From Streptomyces sp. CCM_MD2014 (GTDB lineage Bacteria > Actinomycetota > Actinomycetes > Streptomycetales > Streptomycetaceae): a stretch of DNA of 64,000 nucleotides. How positions within the stretch are numbered: the stretch's first letter is position 1; each line of letters opens with the position of its first letter. A program made the translations under genes and the position numbers. Where the stretch lies: NCBI RefSeq assembly GCF_000772045.1, contig NZ_CP009754.1, positions 3,844,001-3,908,000 of the forward strand, given 5' to 3'. Positions 28,746 through 36,491 of the stretch are shown here, piece after piece. The notes under the pieces are model-generated. The model was not told the DNA's origin. It ran no database searches and was given only the letters and a program-made list of their open reading frames with translations.

Positions 28746-30896
28746 ATGGCGCCGCAGCGGGATGCCGGGGCGGACGCGGAAGCGGAACTTCCGGAGTACG
28801 CCGGTCACTACCGTCTGGAGTCCCGGCTGGGCTCGGGCGGCATGGGCGTCGTACACCTGGCCCGCAGCGGCTCCGGGATGCGCGTCGCGGTGAAGGTCGT
28901 GCACGCGACGTATGCCAGGGACCCGGAGTTCAGGGGACGTTTCCGGCAGGAGGTGGCCGCGGCTCGGCGAGTGAGCGGGGCCTTCACGGCGCCGGTCGTG
29001 GACGCCGATCCGGAGGCCGGGCGGCCCTGGATGGCCACGCTGTTCATCCCCGGCCCGACGCTCTCGGAGTACGTGAAGCGGAACGGGCCGATGGACGAGC
29101 CCCAGTTGCGCCGGCTGATGGCCGGGCTCGCCGAGGCGCTGCGCGACATCCATCGCGTGGGCGTCGTGCACCGGGACCTGAAACCGAGCAACGTCCTGCT
29201 CGCCGAGGACGGTCCGAAGGTCATCGACTTCGGCATCTCCCGGCCGAAGGACAGCGAACTGCGCACCGAGACCGGGAAGTTGATCGGTACGCCGCCGTAC
29301 ATGGCTCCCGAGCAGTTCCGGCGGCCCCGGGAGGTGGGTCCGGCGGCCGACGTATTCACCCTCGGATCGCTGATGGTGCACGCGGCGACCGGGCGCGGGC
29401 CCTTCGACTCCGACAGCCCGTACGTCGTCGCCTACCAGGTCGTGCACGACGAGCCCGATCTGACCGGCGTACCGGAGTCGCTCGCTCCGCTGGTGCTGCG
29501 GTGTCTCGCCAAGGAGCCCGAGGACCGGCCGACGCCGGACGAGTTGATGCGCGAGCTGCGGTCCGTGGCGGCGGCCTACGACACCCAGGTGTTCGTGTCG
29601 GCACCGCGGGAGCCCGTCGGTACGGAGTCCGCCCCCGGGGCTCCCGCCGAGCCGTCCGGGAAGACCGGGGCACCCGGGAAGCCCGGGAAGCCGGTGACGT
29701 CCGGGCGGGTCGTGCGGCGGCTGGGAAAGCGGTCGGCACTCGTCGCCGGGGCGCTGGGACTCGCCGTGACCGGGAGCCTCGTGGCCGTGCAGGCGTTCGG
29801 CGGCGCCGAGCCCGCGCGCACACCTGCCGCGCAGAGTGCGCCGGGCGGGTTCGGGGCGTGGGAGGCGGCGCCCGCGGCGAAGGACGGCGGGGTGCCGCAG
29901 TGCTCGTACGCGGCGCGGCGGTTGTTGTGCGCGCGGCCCGGACTGGTCTTCGCCCTCGATCCGGCCGACGGCGGCACGCTGTGGCGGCACCCGGTCGAGG
30001 AGGCCGTGCGCAGCGCACCGCCGGTCGTGTCGGGCGGGCTCGTGCAGCCCGAGGTCGGCCTGCTGGGCCCGCTGGAGGCGCTCGACCCCGCGACCGGTGA
30101 GCCCGAGTGGCAGGAGGAGATGCCGGCGTACGACGGGCTGCGCACCGTCGGCGACATGCTGCTGCTCACCCGCGCCGACGGGACGGTCACCGGCGTGGAC
30201 AGCGCTACGGGGCGGACGGAGTGGGCGCACCGGATCCCGGGGCTGTCCGTGCCGTACTTCACCTCGTTCGCCGGGGAGCGGCATCCGGCGGCGTACACGA
30301 CGAGCCCGGGCGCGGACGGGAAGCGGACCCGGGTCACCGCGGTGGACCCGGCGAGCGGGGACGTGCGCTGGGACGCGGAGCTGGCGGGGGCGCTGACGCC
30401 GGTGGGGGCGGCGGGCGGGTCGGTCTTCCTCGTCGCCGAGGGGGCGGCCTACGGCGACGTCGTGGCCGTGGTCCGCTACACGCCCGCCACCGGGGCGACC
30501 CGCCGGGTGACGCTGCCGATCCCGGTCGCACAGGCGTCGGCGTCGGCGGGCGTGCGCGGGGACACCGTGTACCTCATGGGCGCGGGCGGCTCGCTGGTCG
30601 CCGTCGACATGGCGGCGGGGAAGCAGGCGTGGCGGCTGGAGACGGGCGTGAGCCGGGGCTCGAAGCCGGTCTCCGACGGGCGGCACGTGTACGTCACGGC
30701 TCCCGACGGGCGGCTGTTGGGTGTCGACGCCCGCAGGGGCAAGCTCCTCGGGCAGACCCGGCCCCGGCTCGGCGCCGAGTCCGACACCGTGCCCGCCTCC
30801 CTGCCGACGCCGGTGCTCGCGGGCGGGCACGTGTACGCCGGGGCGCCGGACGGCACGGTGTTCGGGGTGTCGGGGCGGGACCCGGGGGCCTGGTGA
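28746..30896 (+). CDS. Ser/Thr protein kinase with PQQ-like beta-propeller
   Basis: A 716-residue transmembrane kinase of the PknD type. The Hanks kinase domain spans about residues 20-280: GSGGMGVVHLARS (P-loop), VAVKVV (Lys), VVHRDLKPSNVLL (catalytic loop), VIDFGISRP (DFG) and GTPPYMAPEQF (APE). A Pro/Gly linker and one TM helix (ALVAGALGLAVTGSLVAVQA, about 335-355) lead to an extracellular domain with repeated PQQ-like blades (DPADGGTLWRHPV, DPASGDVRWDAEL, DMAAGKQAWRLET). The ligand and targets are unknown. ATG 28746 is preceded by GGGGGTGG. Confidence 0.92.
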   Translation: MAPQRDAGADAEAELPEYAGHYRLESRLGSGGMGVVHLARSGSGMRVAVKVVHATYARDPEFRGRFRQEVAAARRVSGAFTAPVVDADPEAGRPWMATLFIPGPTLSEYVKRNGPMDEPQLRRLMAGLAEALRDIHRVGVVHRDLKPSNVLLAEDGPKVIDFGISRPKDSELRTETGKLIGTPPYMAPEQFRRPREVGPAADVFTLGSLMVHAATGRGPFDSDSPYVVAYQVVHDEPDLTGVPESLAPLVLRCLAKEPEDRPTPDELMRELRSVAAAYDTQVFVSAPREPVGTESAPGAPAEPSGKTGAPGKPGKPVTSGRVVRRLGKRSALVAGALGLAVTGSLVAVQAFGGAEPARTPAAQSAPGGFGAWEAAPAAKDGGVPQCSYAARRLLCARPGLVFALDPADGGTLWRHPVEEAVRSAPPVVSGGLVQPEVGLLGPLEALDPATGEPEWQEEMPAYDGLRTVGDMLLLTRADGTVTGVDSATGRTEWAHRIPGLSVPYFTSFAGERHPAAYTTSPGADGKRTRVTAVDPASGDVRWDAELAGALTPVGAAGGSVFLVAEGAAYGDVVAVVRYTPATGATRRVTLPIPVAQASASAGVRGDTVYLMGAGGSLVAVDMAAGKQAWRLETGVSRGSKPVSDGRHVYVTAPDGRLLGVDARRGKLLGQTRPRLGAESDTVPASLPTPVLAGGHVYAGAPDGTVFGVSGRDPGAW

Positions 30897-30938
30897 GCCG
30901 AGGCCGTACCGGGTCCCCCCACCGGGGTTCCGGAGGTG

Positions 30939-32792
30939 TCAGCCCAGCTTGCTGACGTCGCGGACGGCGCCCTTGTCGGCGCTGGTGGCCATCGCGGCGT
31001 ACGCCTTCAGGGCCGCGGAGACCTTGCGGTCGCGGTTCTTGGGGGCGTACACGCCGTTCAGGGCCTGCTCGCGGCGGGTCAGCTCCGCGTCGTCCACGAG
31101 CAGCTCGATGGAGCGGTTCGGGATGTCGATGCGGATCCGGTCGCCGTCCTCGACCAGGGCGATGGTGCCGCCGGCCGCCGCCTCCGGGGAGGCGTGGCCG
31201 ATGGACAGGCCCGAGGTGCCGCCGGAGAAGCGGCCGTCGGTGACCAGGGCGCAGGCCTTTCCGAGACCGCGGCCCTTCAGGTACGAGGTCGGGTAGAGCA
31301 TCTCCTGCATGCCGGGGCCGCCCTTGGGGCCCTCGTAGCGGATGACGACGACGTCGCCCTCCTTGACCTGCTGGGTGAGGATCTTCTGGACCGCCTCCTC
31401 CTGCGACTCGCAGACGACCGCCGGGCCCTCGAAGGTCCAGATCGACTCGTCGACGCCGGCCGTCTTGACGACGCAGCCGTCCACGGCCAGGTTGCCGCGC
31501 AGGACCGCGAGGCCGCCGTCCTTGGAGTAGGCGTGCTCCACGGAGCGGATGCAGCCGTTCTCGGCGTCGTCGTCCAGGGAGTCCCAGCGCTCGGACTGGG
31601 AGAAGGCCTCGGCGGAGCGGACGCAGCCGGGGGCCGCGTGCCACAGCTCGACGGCCTCCTGGGAGGGCGAGCCGCCGCGGACGTCCCAGGTCTTCAGCCA
31701 GTCGGCCAGGGAGGGGCTGTGCACGGAGTGCACGTCCTCGTTGAGCAGGCCGCCGCGGTGCAGTTCGCCGAGGAGGGCGGGGATGCCGCCCGCGCGGTGC
31801 ACGTCCTCCATGTAGTACGTGCGGTCCTTGGCGACGTTCGGCGCGACCTTGGCGAGGCACGGGACGCGACGCGAGAGGGCGTCCATCTCGGTGAGGCCGT
31901 AGGCGACCTCCGCCTCCTGGGCGGCGGCCAGCAGGTGCAGGATCGTGTTGGTGGAGCCGCCCATCGCGATGTCGAGCGCCATGGCGTTCTCGAAGGCCGC
32001 GGGGGTGGCGATGTTGCGGGGCAGGACCGACTCGTCGTCCTGCTCGTAGTAGCGGCGGGTCAGGTCCAGCACCGTGCGGGCGGCGTTCTCGTAGAGCGCC
32101 TTGCGGGCGGTGTGGGTGGCGAGGACCGAGCCGTTGCCGGGCAGGGAGAGGCCGATGGCCTCGGTGAGGCAGTTCATCGAGTTGGCGGTGAACATGCCGG
32201 AACAGGAGCCGCAGGTGGGGCAGGCGTTCTCCTCGATGCGGAGGATGTCCGCGTCGGAGATCTTCTCGTTGACCGCCTCCGACATCGCGTCGACCAGGTC
32301 GAGCGTGCGGACCGTGCCGTCGACCAGGGTGGCGCGGCCGGACTCCATCGGGCCGCCGGAGACGAAGACCGTGGGGATGTTCAGCCGCAGGGCCGCGTTG
32401 AGCATGCCCGGGGTGATCTTGTCGCAGTTGGAGATGCAGATCAGGGCGTCGGCGCAGTGCGCCTCGACCATGTACTCCACGCTGTCCGCGATCAGGTCGC
32501 GGGAGGGCAGGCTGTAGAGCATGCCGCCGTGGCCCATCGCGATGCCGTCGTCCACGGCGATCGTGTTGAACTCGCGCGGGATGCCGCCGGCCGCGGCGAC
32601 CGCCTCGCTGACGATCCGGCCGACCGGGGCCAGGTGCGTGTGGCCCGGCACGAACTCCGTGAAGCTGTTGGCGACGGCGACGATCGGCTTCCGCCCGATG
32701 TCCGCGCCGGGTACACCGGAGGCACGCATAAGGGCGCGGGCGCCCGCCATGTTGCGGCCGTGGGTGACTGTGCGGGACCTCAGCTCGGGCAT
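30939..32792 (-). CDS. ilvD: Dihydroxy-acid dehydratase
   Basis: Third common step of valine, leucine and isoleucine synthesis; an Fe-S dehydratase. The 617-residue protein starts MPELRSRTVTHGRNMAGARA. Cluster cysteines are visible in ISNCDKITPG and ENACPTCGSCSGMFTANS (the ILVD signature), and the C terminus carries DGRFSGGTSGLSIGH. ATG 32792 has AAGGAG about 8 nt upstream. The length is normal. It is convergent with the kinase gene (42-bp gap). Confidence 0.96.
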   Translation of the reverse strand: MPELRSRTVTHGRNMAGARALMRASGVPGADIGRKPIVAVANSFTEFVPGHTHLAPVGRIVSEAVAAAGGIPREFNTIAVDDGIAMGHGGMLYSLPSRDLIADSVEYMVEAHCADALICISNCDKITPGMLNAALRLNIPTVFVSGGPMESGRATLVDGTVRTLDLVDAMSEAVNEKISDADILRIEENACPTCGSCSGMFTANSMNCLTEAIGLSLPGNGSVLATHTARKALYENAARTVLDLTRRYYEQDDESVLPRNIATPAAFENAMALDIAMGGSTNTILHLLAAAQEAEVAYGLTEMDALSRRVPCLAKVAPNVAKDRTYYMEDVHRAGGIPALLGELHRGGLLNEDVHSVHSPSLADWLKTWDVRGGSPSQEAVELWHAAPGCVRSAEAFSQSERWDSLDDDAENGCIRSVEHAYSKDGGLAVLRGNLAVDGCVVKTAGVDESIWTFEGPAVVCESQEEAVQKILTQQVKEGDVVVIRYEGPKGGPGMQEMLYPTSYLKGRGLGKACALVTDGRFSGGTSGLSIGHASPEAAAGGTIALVEDGDRIRIDIPNRSIELLVDDAELTRREQALNGVYAPKNRDRKVSAALKAYAAMATSADKGAVRDVSKLG

Positions 32793-32914
32793 CGTCGCTC
32801 GCTCCTTCGGAGAGTTATGACTGTCGTCGAGCGTACGCCGGTCATCCAGGGGTCGGGACGGGGTGTCCGGAATGCGGGACAGCCGTCTCGCCGTACGCCG
32901 CCGGGAGGGCGCCC

Positions 32915-33529
32915 TCAGGGGCCGGTGAGGTGGCCCTGTACGACCGGCGCCAGGCGGGCGATGATCTGCTCCGGGTCCGCCGAGGCGAGCGGCTCCACCT
33001 TCATCACGTAGCGGAGCATCGCGCAGCCCACCAGCTGCGCCGCCGCCAGTTCTACGCGCAGCTCCGCGTCCGGCAGGCCCACCTGGGCGGCGACCCGGCG
33101 CAGCAGCTGGGCGGCGATGAGGCGGCGGAAGACGGCGGCGGCGGTCTCGTTGTTCACGGCGGAGCGGACGATGGCCAGCAGGGGGGTCCGGGTGGCGGGG
33201 TTCTCCCAGAGGCCGAGGATGAAGCGGGTGAGCCGCTCGCCGACCTCGTCGAGGGGGGCGTCGCCGATCGCCTCGGGGGCCCTCAGGGCCGGTGCGAAGG
33301 CGACCTCGATGGCCGCCTCGAAGACCTGCTCCTTGGTGCCGAAGTAGTGGTGGACCAGCGCGGGGTCCACGCCCGCCGCCTTGGCGATGCCGCGCACGGA
33401 CGTCTTCTCGTAGCCGCGCTCGGAGAACTCCTCGCGGGCGGTGACCAGGATGCGGTCGCGGGTGTCCCCGGACTCCGTACGGGGCGGTCGGCCACGGCGC
33501 CGGGCGGTTCCGTCGGCGTCGCCGCTCAC
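32915..33529 (-). CDS. TetR-family transcriptional regulator
   Basis: A 204-residue one-component repressor. The HTH is at about residues 24-70: RILVTAREEFSERGYEKTSV, RGIAKAAGVDPALVHHYFGT. The C-terminal ligand domain (FILGLWENPATRTPLLAIVR) matches the TetR_C_33/DUF-type domains of actinobacteria. The GTG start overlaps the stop of the sugar-phosphate isomerase gene by 4 bp (GTGA), indicating translational coupling. The inducer is unknown; candidate targets are ilvD and its own operon. Confidence 0.9.
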   Translation of the reverse strand: MSGDADGTARRRGRPPRTESGDTRDRILVTAREEFSERGYEKTSVRGIAKAAGVDPALVHHYFGTKEQVFEAAIEVAFAPALRAPEAIGDAPLDEVGERLTRFILGLWENPATRTPLLAIVRSAVNNETAAAVFRRLIAAQLLRRVAAQVGLPDAELRVELAAAQLVGCAMLRYVMKVEPLASADPEQIIARLAPVVQGHLTGP

Positions 33530-34383
33530 CGGCGGTCCGTCCTCGCCGCCGGGCCGCCCGGCACCGGGGACGCCGACCGCGCCAGGTGCTCGCGGGTGAA
33601 GGCGAGCGCCTCGGCGAGGTCGGCCTCACGTTCGGCGCCGGACATCGCGCGCCTCGTGTTGACCTCGATGACGACGTGGCCGTCGAAGCCGGTGCGCGTG
33701 AGGTGCTCGAGGACCTCGGCGCAGGGCTGGTTGCCGCGGCCGGGGACGAGGTGTTCGTCCTTGGCGGAGCCCTTGCCGTCGGCCAGGTGGACGTGGCCGA
33801 GGCGGTCGCTCATGCGGTCGATCATGCCGAGGGCGTCGGTGCGCGAGGTCGCGGCGTGGCTGAGGTCGATCGTGAAGTGCCGGTAGTCGTCCTTGGTCAC
33901 GTCCCAGTCGGGGGCGTACGCCTGCATCTCGCGGTCGCGGTAGCGCCAGGGGTACATGTTCTCGACGGCGAAGCGGACGTCCGTCTCGTTCGCCATCCGC
34001 CAGATGCCGTTGACGAAGTCCCGCGCGTACTGGCGCTGCCAGCGGAACGGGGGGTGCACCACGACGGTGGACGCGCCGAGCTTCTCGGCGGCGGCGCGGG
34101 CGCGCTGGAGCTTGACCCAGGGGTCGGTGGACCACACGCGCTGGGTGATGAGCAGGCACGGTGCGTGCACGGCGAGTATCGGCATGCGGTGGTAGTCGCT
34201 GAGCCTGCGCAGCGCCTCGATGTCCTGGCTGACCGGGTCCGTCCAGACCATCACCTCGACGCCGTCGTAACCGAGGCGCGCGGCGATCTCGAAGGCCGTC
34301 GCCGTCGACTCCGGGTAGACGGAAGCCGTCGACAGGGCGACCTTCGCGTCCGGGGTTCGGATCACGTCCCTGGGATTTGCCAC
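33526..34383 (-). CDS. Sugar phosphate isomerase/epimerase (AP endonuclease 2 fold)
   Basis: A 285-residue TIM-barrel protein. VALSTASVYPESTATAFEIA and DGVEVMVWTDP form the first strands; ILAVHAPCLL, VVVHPPFRWQ, FAVENMYPWRY, TIDLSHAATS, GHVHLADGKG and HVVIEVNTR supply the conserved His, Glu and Asp metal ligands of the xylose-isomerase-like superfamily. The substrate is not known. GTG 34383 (VANPRDVIRTPDAKV) is preferred to an upstream ATG because the upstream part includes a hexanucleotide repeat. Confidence 0.85.
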   Translation of the reverse strand: MANPRDVIRTPDAKVALSTASVYPESTATAFEIAARLGYDGVEVMVWTDPVSQDIEALRRLSDYHRMPILAVHAPCLLITQRVWSTDPWVKLQRARAAAEKLGASTVVVHPPFRWQRQYARDFVNGIWRMANETDVRFAVENMYPWRYRDREMQAYAPDWDVTKDDYRHFTIDLSHAATSRTDALGMIDRMSDRLGHVHLADGKGSAKDEHLVPGRGNQPCAEVLEHLTRTGFDGHVVIEVNTRRAMSGAEREADLAEALAFTREHLARSASPVPGGPAARTDRR

Positions 34384-34456
34384 GGGGGTCAGGGTACGGG
34401 GTGCCCGCTGGGCGGCGCGGGGTGCCTGATCGCCGTTGTGGTGAGCGCCATAGGTG

Positions 34457-34480
34457 GCGGGTGCGGGTGCGGGTGCGGGT
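34457..34480. repeat. GCGGGT hexanucleotide tandem repeat (4 units)
   Basis: Four perfect GCGGGT units in the 143-bp gap between the Ppx/GppA gene and the isomerase gene. Prone to slippage; no function assigned. Confidence 0.8.
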
Positions 34481-34526
34481 GCGTTGTGGTCGTTCGCGCC
34501 GTTCCCCGCGTCCCTTTCGGGGCGCG

Positions 34527-35459
34527 TTATCCCTGGCCCATGTGGTCCAGGCGCCGCAGGATCACGCCCTCTCTGAGGGCCCACGGGCAGATTTCCAGGT
34601 TCTCCACGTGGAACAGGTCCATCGCGGCCTCGGCCACCAGGGCGCCGGCCAGGAGCTGGTTCGCGCGGCCCTCGGATACGCCGGGGAGTTCGGCGCGTTC
34701 GGCGCTGGTCATGGCGGCCAGGCGGGGCACCCAGGCCTCCAGGGAGGCGCGCTTCAGCTCGCGCTGCACGTAGAGGCCCTCGGCCGAGCGGGCGGCGCCG
34801 GCGATGCGGGCCAGCTGCCGGAAGGTCTTCGAGGTGGCGACCACGTGGTCGGGGGCGCCCAGGCGGCTGAACTCGCCGACCGTCCGGGCGATCTCCGTAC
34901 GGACGTGGCGGCGCAGCGCCCTGACGTCGTCCGGGTGGGGCGGGTCGCCGGGAAGCCGGGCGGCGGTCAGCCGGCCCGCGCCGAGCGGCAGCGACACGGC
35001 GGCGTCGGGTTCCTCGTCGATGCCGAAGGCGATCTCCAGGGAGCCGCCGCCGATGTCGAGGACCAGCAGTCTGCCCGCGGACCAGCCGAACCAGCGGCGG
35101 GCGGCGAGGAAGGTGAGCCGGGCCTCCTCCGCGCCGGTGAGGACGGTCAGCTCGACGCCGGTGTCGTCCCGCACGCGCTCGAGGACGTCGTCGGCGTTGG
35201 TCGCCTCGCGCACGGCCGAGGTGGCGAACGGCAGGAGGTCCTCCACGCCCTTGTCCTCGGCGGCCTGGAGGGCCTCCCTGATGACCGCGACCAGCCGGTC
35301 GACGCCGTCGGGGCCGATCGCCCCGCCCTCGTCGAGGAGCTGGGCGAGGCGCAGTTCCACCTTGTGCGAGTGCGCGGGCAGCGGGCGGGCGCCGGGGTGC
35401 GCGTCCACCACCAGCAGATGCACCGTGTTCGAACCCACGTCGAGGACACCGAGTCTCAT
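34527..35459 (-). CDS. Ppx/GppA family phosphatase
   Basis: Member of the exopolyphosphatase/guanosine pentaphosphatase family, in the ASKHA fold. The 310-residue protein starts MRLGVLDVGSNTVHLLVVDA (phosphate 1 loop). FATSAVREATNADD, VLTGAEEARLTFL and LLVLDIGGGSLEIAFG (phosphate 2) are present, and the C-terminal HD-like domain of long homologs is absent. Whether it prefers polyphosphate or pppGpp cannot be read from sequence. ATG 35459 was chosen although the ribosome site is weak. It is divergent from the Cys-rich gene at 35531. Confidence 0.9.
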   Translation of the reverse strand: MRLGVLDVGSNTVHLLVVDAHPGARPLPAHSHKVELRLAQLLDEGGAIGPDGVDRLVAVIREALQAAEDKGVEDLLPFATSAVREATNADDVLERVRDDTGVELTVLTGAEEARLTFLAARRWFGWSAGRLLVLDIGGGSLEIAFGIDEEPDAAVSLPLGAGRLTAARLPGDPPHPDDVRALRRHVRTEIARTVGEFSRLGAPDHVVATSKTFRQLARIAGAARSAEGLYVQRELKRASLEAWVPRLAAMTSAERAELPGVSEGRANQLLAGALVAEAAMDLFHVENLEICPWALREGVILRRLDHMGQG

Positions 35460-35530
35460 GTACGGAACGCTACTGCGGGCGGGTCCCACCGTGGTCCCGT
35501 CCTTGCGCTCCGGCGACTTACCCTGGACCC

Positions 35531-36343
35531 GTGCCAAAGACGAAAAAGGCGAAGGACGAAAAGTCGGCCAAGAAGGACAAGAAGCACATCGCGGGCGACG
35601 AGAAGGGGCTCGACTTCGCGCGCGCGTGGGTGGAGTTCCCGGATCCGGCGGACGACGAGCAGGTCTTCCGGTGCGACCTGACATGGCTGACCTCTCGTTG
35701 GAACTGCATCTTCGGCAGCGGCTGCCAGGGCATCCAGGCGGGCCGCGCGGACGACGGGTGCTGCTCGCTGGGCGCGCACTTCTCCGACGAGGACGACGAG
35801 CAGCGGGTCGCCGAGCATGTGGCGAGGCTCACGCCGGACATCTGGCAGCACCACGCCGAGGGCACGCGGAACGGCTGGATCTCCGAGGACGACGAGGGTT
35901 CCCGGCAGACCCGGCCCTTCCAGGGCTCCTGCATCTTCCAGAACCGGCCGGGCTTCTCCGGGGGCGCGGGCTGCTCGCTGCACATCCTGGCGCTGAAGGA
36001 GGGCCGGGAGCCGCTGGAGACCAAGCCGGACGTGTGCTGGCAGCTGCCGGTCCGGCGGACGTACGAGTGGATCGACCGGCCCGACGACACGCGCGTCCTC
36101 CAGGTGTCGATCGGTGAGTACGACCGGCGGGGGTGGGGTCCGGGCGGGCACGACCTGCACTGGTGGTGCACGTCGGCGACCTCGGCGCACGGCGCGGGCG
36201 AGCCCGTGTACGTGTCCTACCGGCCGGAGCTGATCGAGCTGATGGGCAAGGCGGGGTACGACCGGCTGGTCGAGCTGTGCGAGGAGCGGCTGGCCTCGCA
36301 ACTGCCGTTGCTGGCGCCGCATCCGGCGGACCCGGCCCGCTGA
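35531..36343 (+). CDS. Conserved cysteine-rich hypothetical protein (YkgJ/DUF3109-like)
   Basis: A 270-residue protein with a Lys-rich N terminus (MPKTKKAKDEKSAKKDKKHI). Cysteines are clustered: FRCDLTWLTSRWNCIFGSGC, then GCCSLGAHF, GSCIFQNRP, GGAGCSLHILAL and VCWQLPV. The CxxxxxxGCCxxGA-like spacing resembles the zinc/iron-chelating YkgJ or DUF3109 proteins, so metal binding is plausible. The function is unknown. GTG 35531 is the first good start, 72 bp from the divergent phosphatase. The pattern GHDLHWWC near the C terminus is striking. Confidence 0.65.
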   Translation: MPKTKKAKDEKSAKKDKKHIAGDEKGLDFARAWVEFPDPADDEQVFRCDLTWLTSRWNCIFGSGCQGIQAGRADDGCCSLGAHFSDEDDEQRVAEHVARLTPDIWQHHAEGTRNGWISEDDEGSRQTRPFQGSCIFQNRPGFSGGAGCSLHILALKEGREPLETKPDVCWQLPVRRTYEWIDRPDDTRVLQVSIGEYDRRGWGPGGHDLHWWCTSATSAHGAGEPVYVSYRPELIELMGKAGYDRLVELCEERLASQLPLLAPHPADPAR

Positions 36344-36369
36344 GGGCGGGCACGGGGTCCCTGCCGGGG

Positions 36370-36426
36370 CCGGTCGCGGCGCTGGATCCGGGCCGGGACC
36401 GGTCGCGGCGCTGGATCCGGGCCGGG
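36370..36426. repeat. 28-bp direct duplication
   Basis: A 28-bp segment (beginning CCGGTCGCGGCGCTGGATCC) occurs at 36370-36397 and again at 36399-36426, in the 148-bp gap between the convergent genes ending at 36343 and 36492. Confidence 0.85.
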
Positions 36427-36491
36427 TGCGGGCCGCTTGCCGCGTGCCGGGGCCGGTTGCGCGGGTCCCGGTTGCGGGCTCCGTGCCGGTG

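Noticed and set aside
28230..30830. 866-residue minus-strand frame opposite the kinase, ending in the SH3 protein
   Set aside because: Only the last 110 codons (the SH3 gene) are real; the rest is antisense to the kinase.
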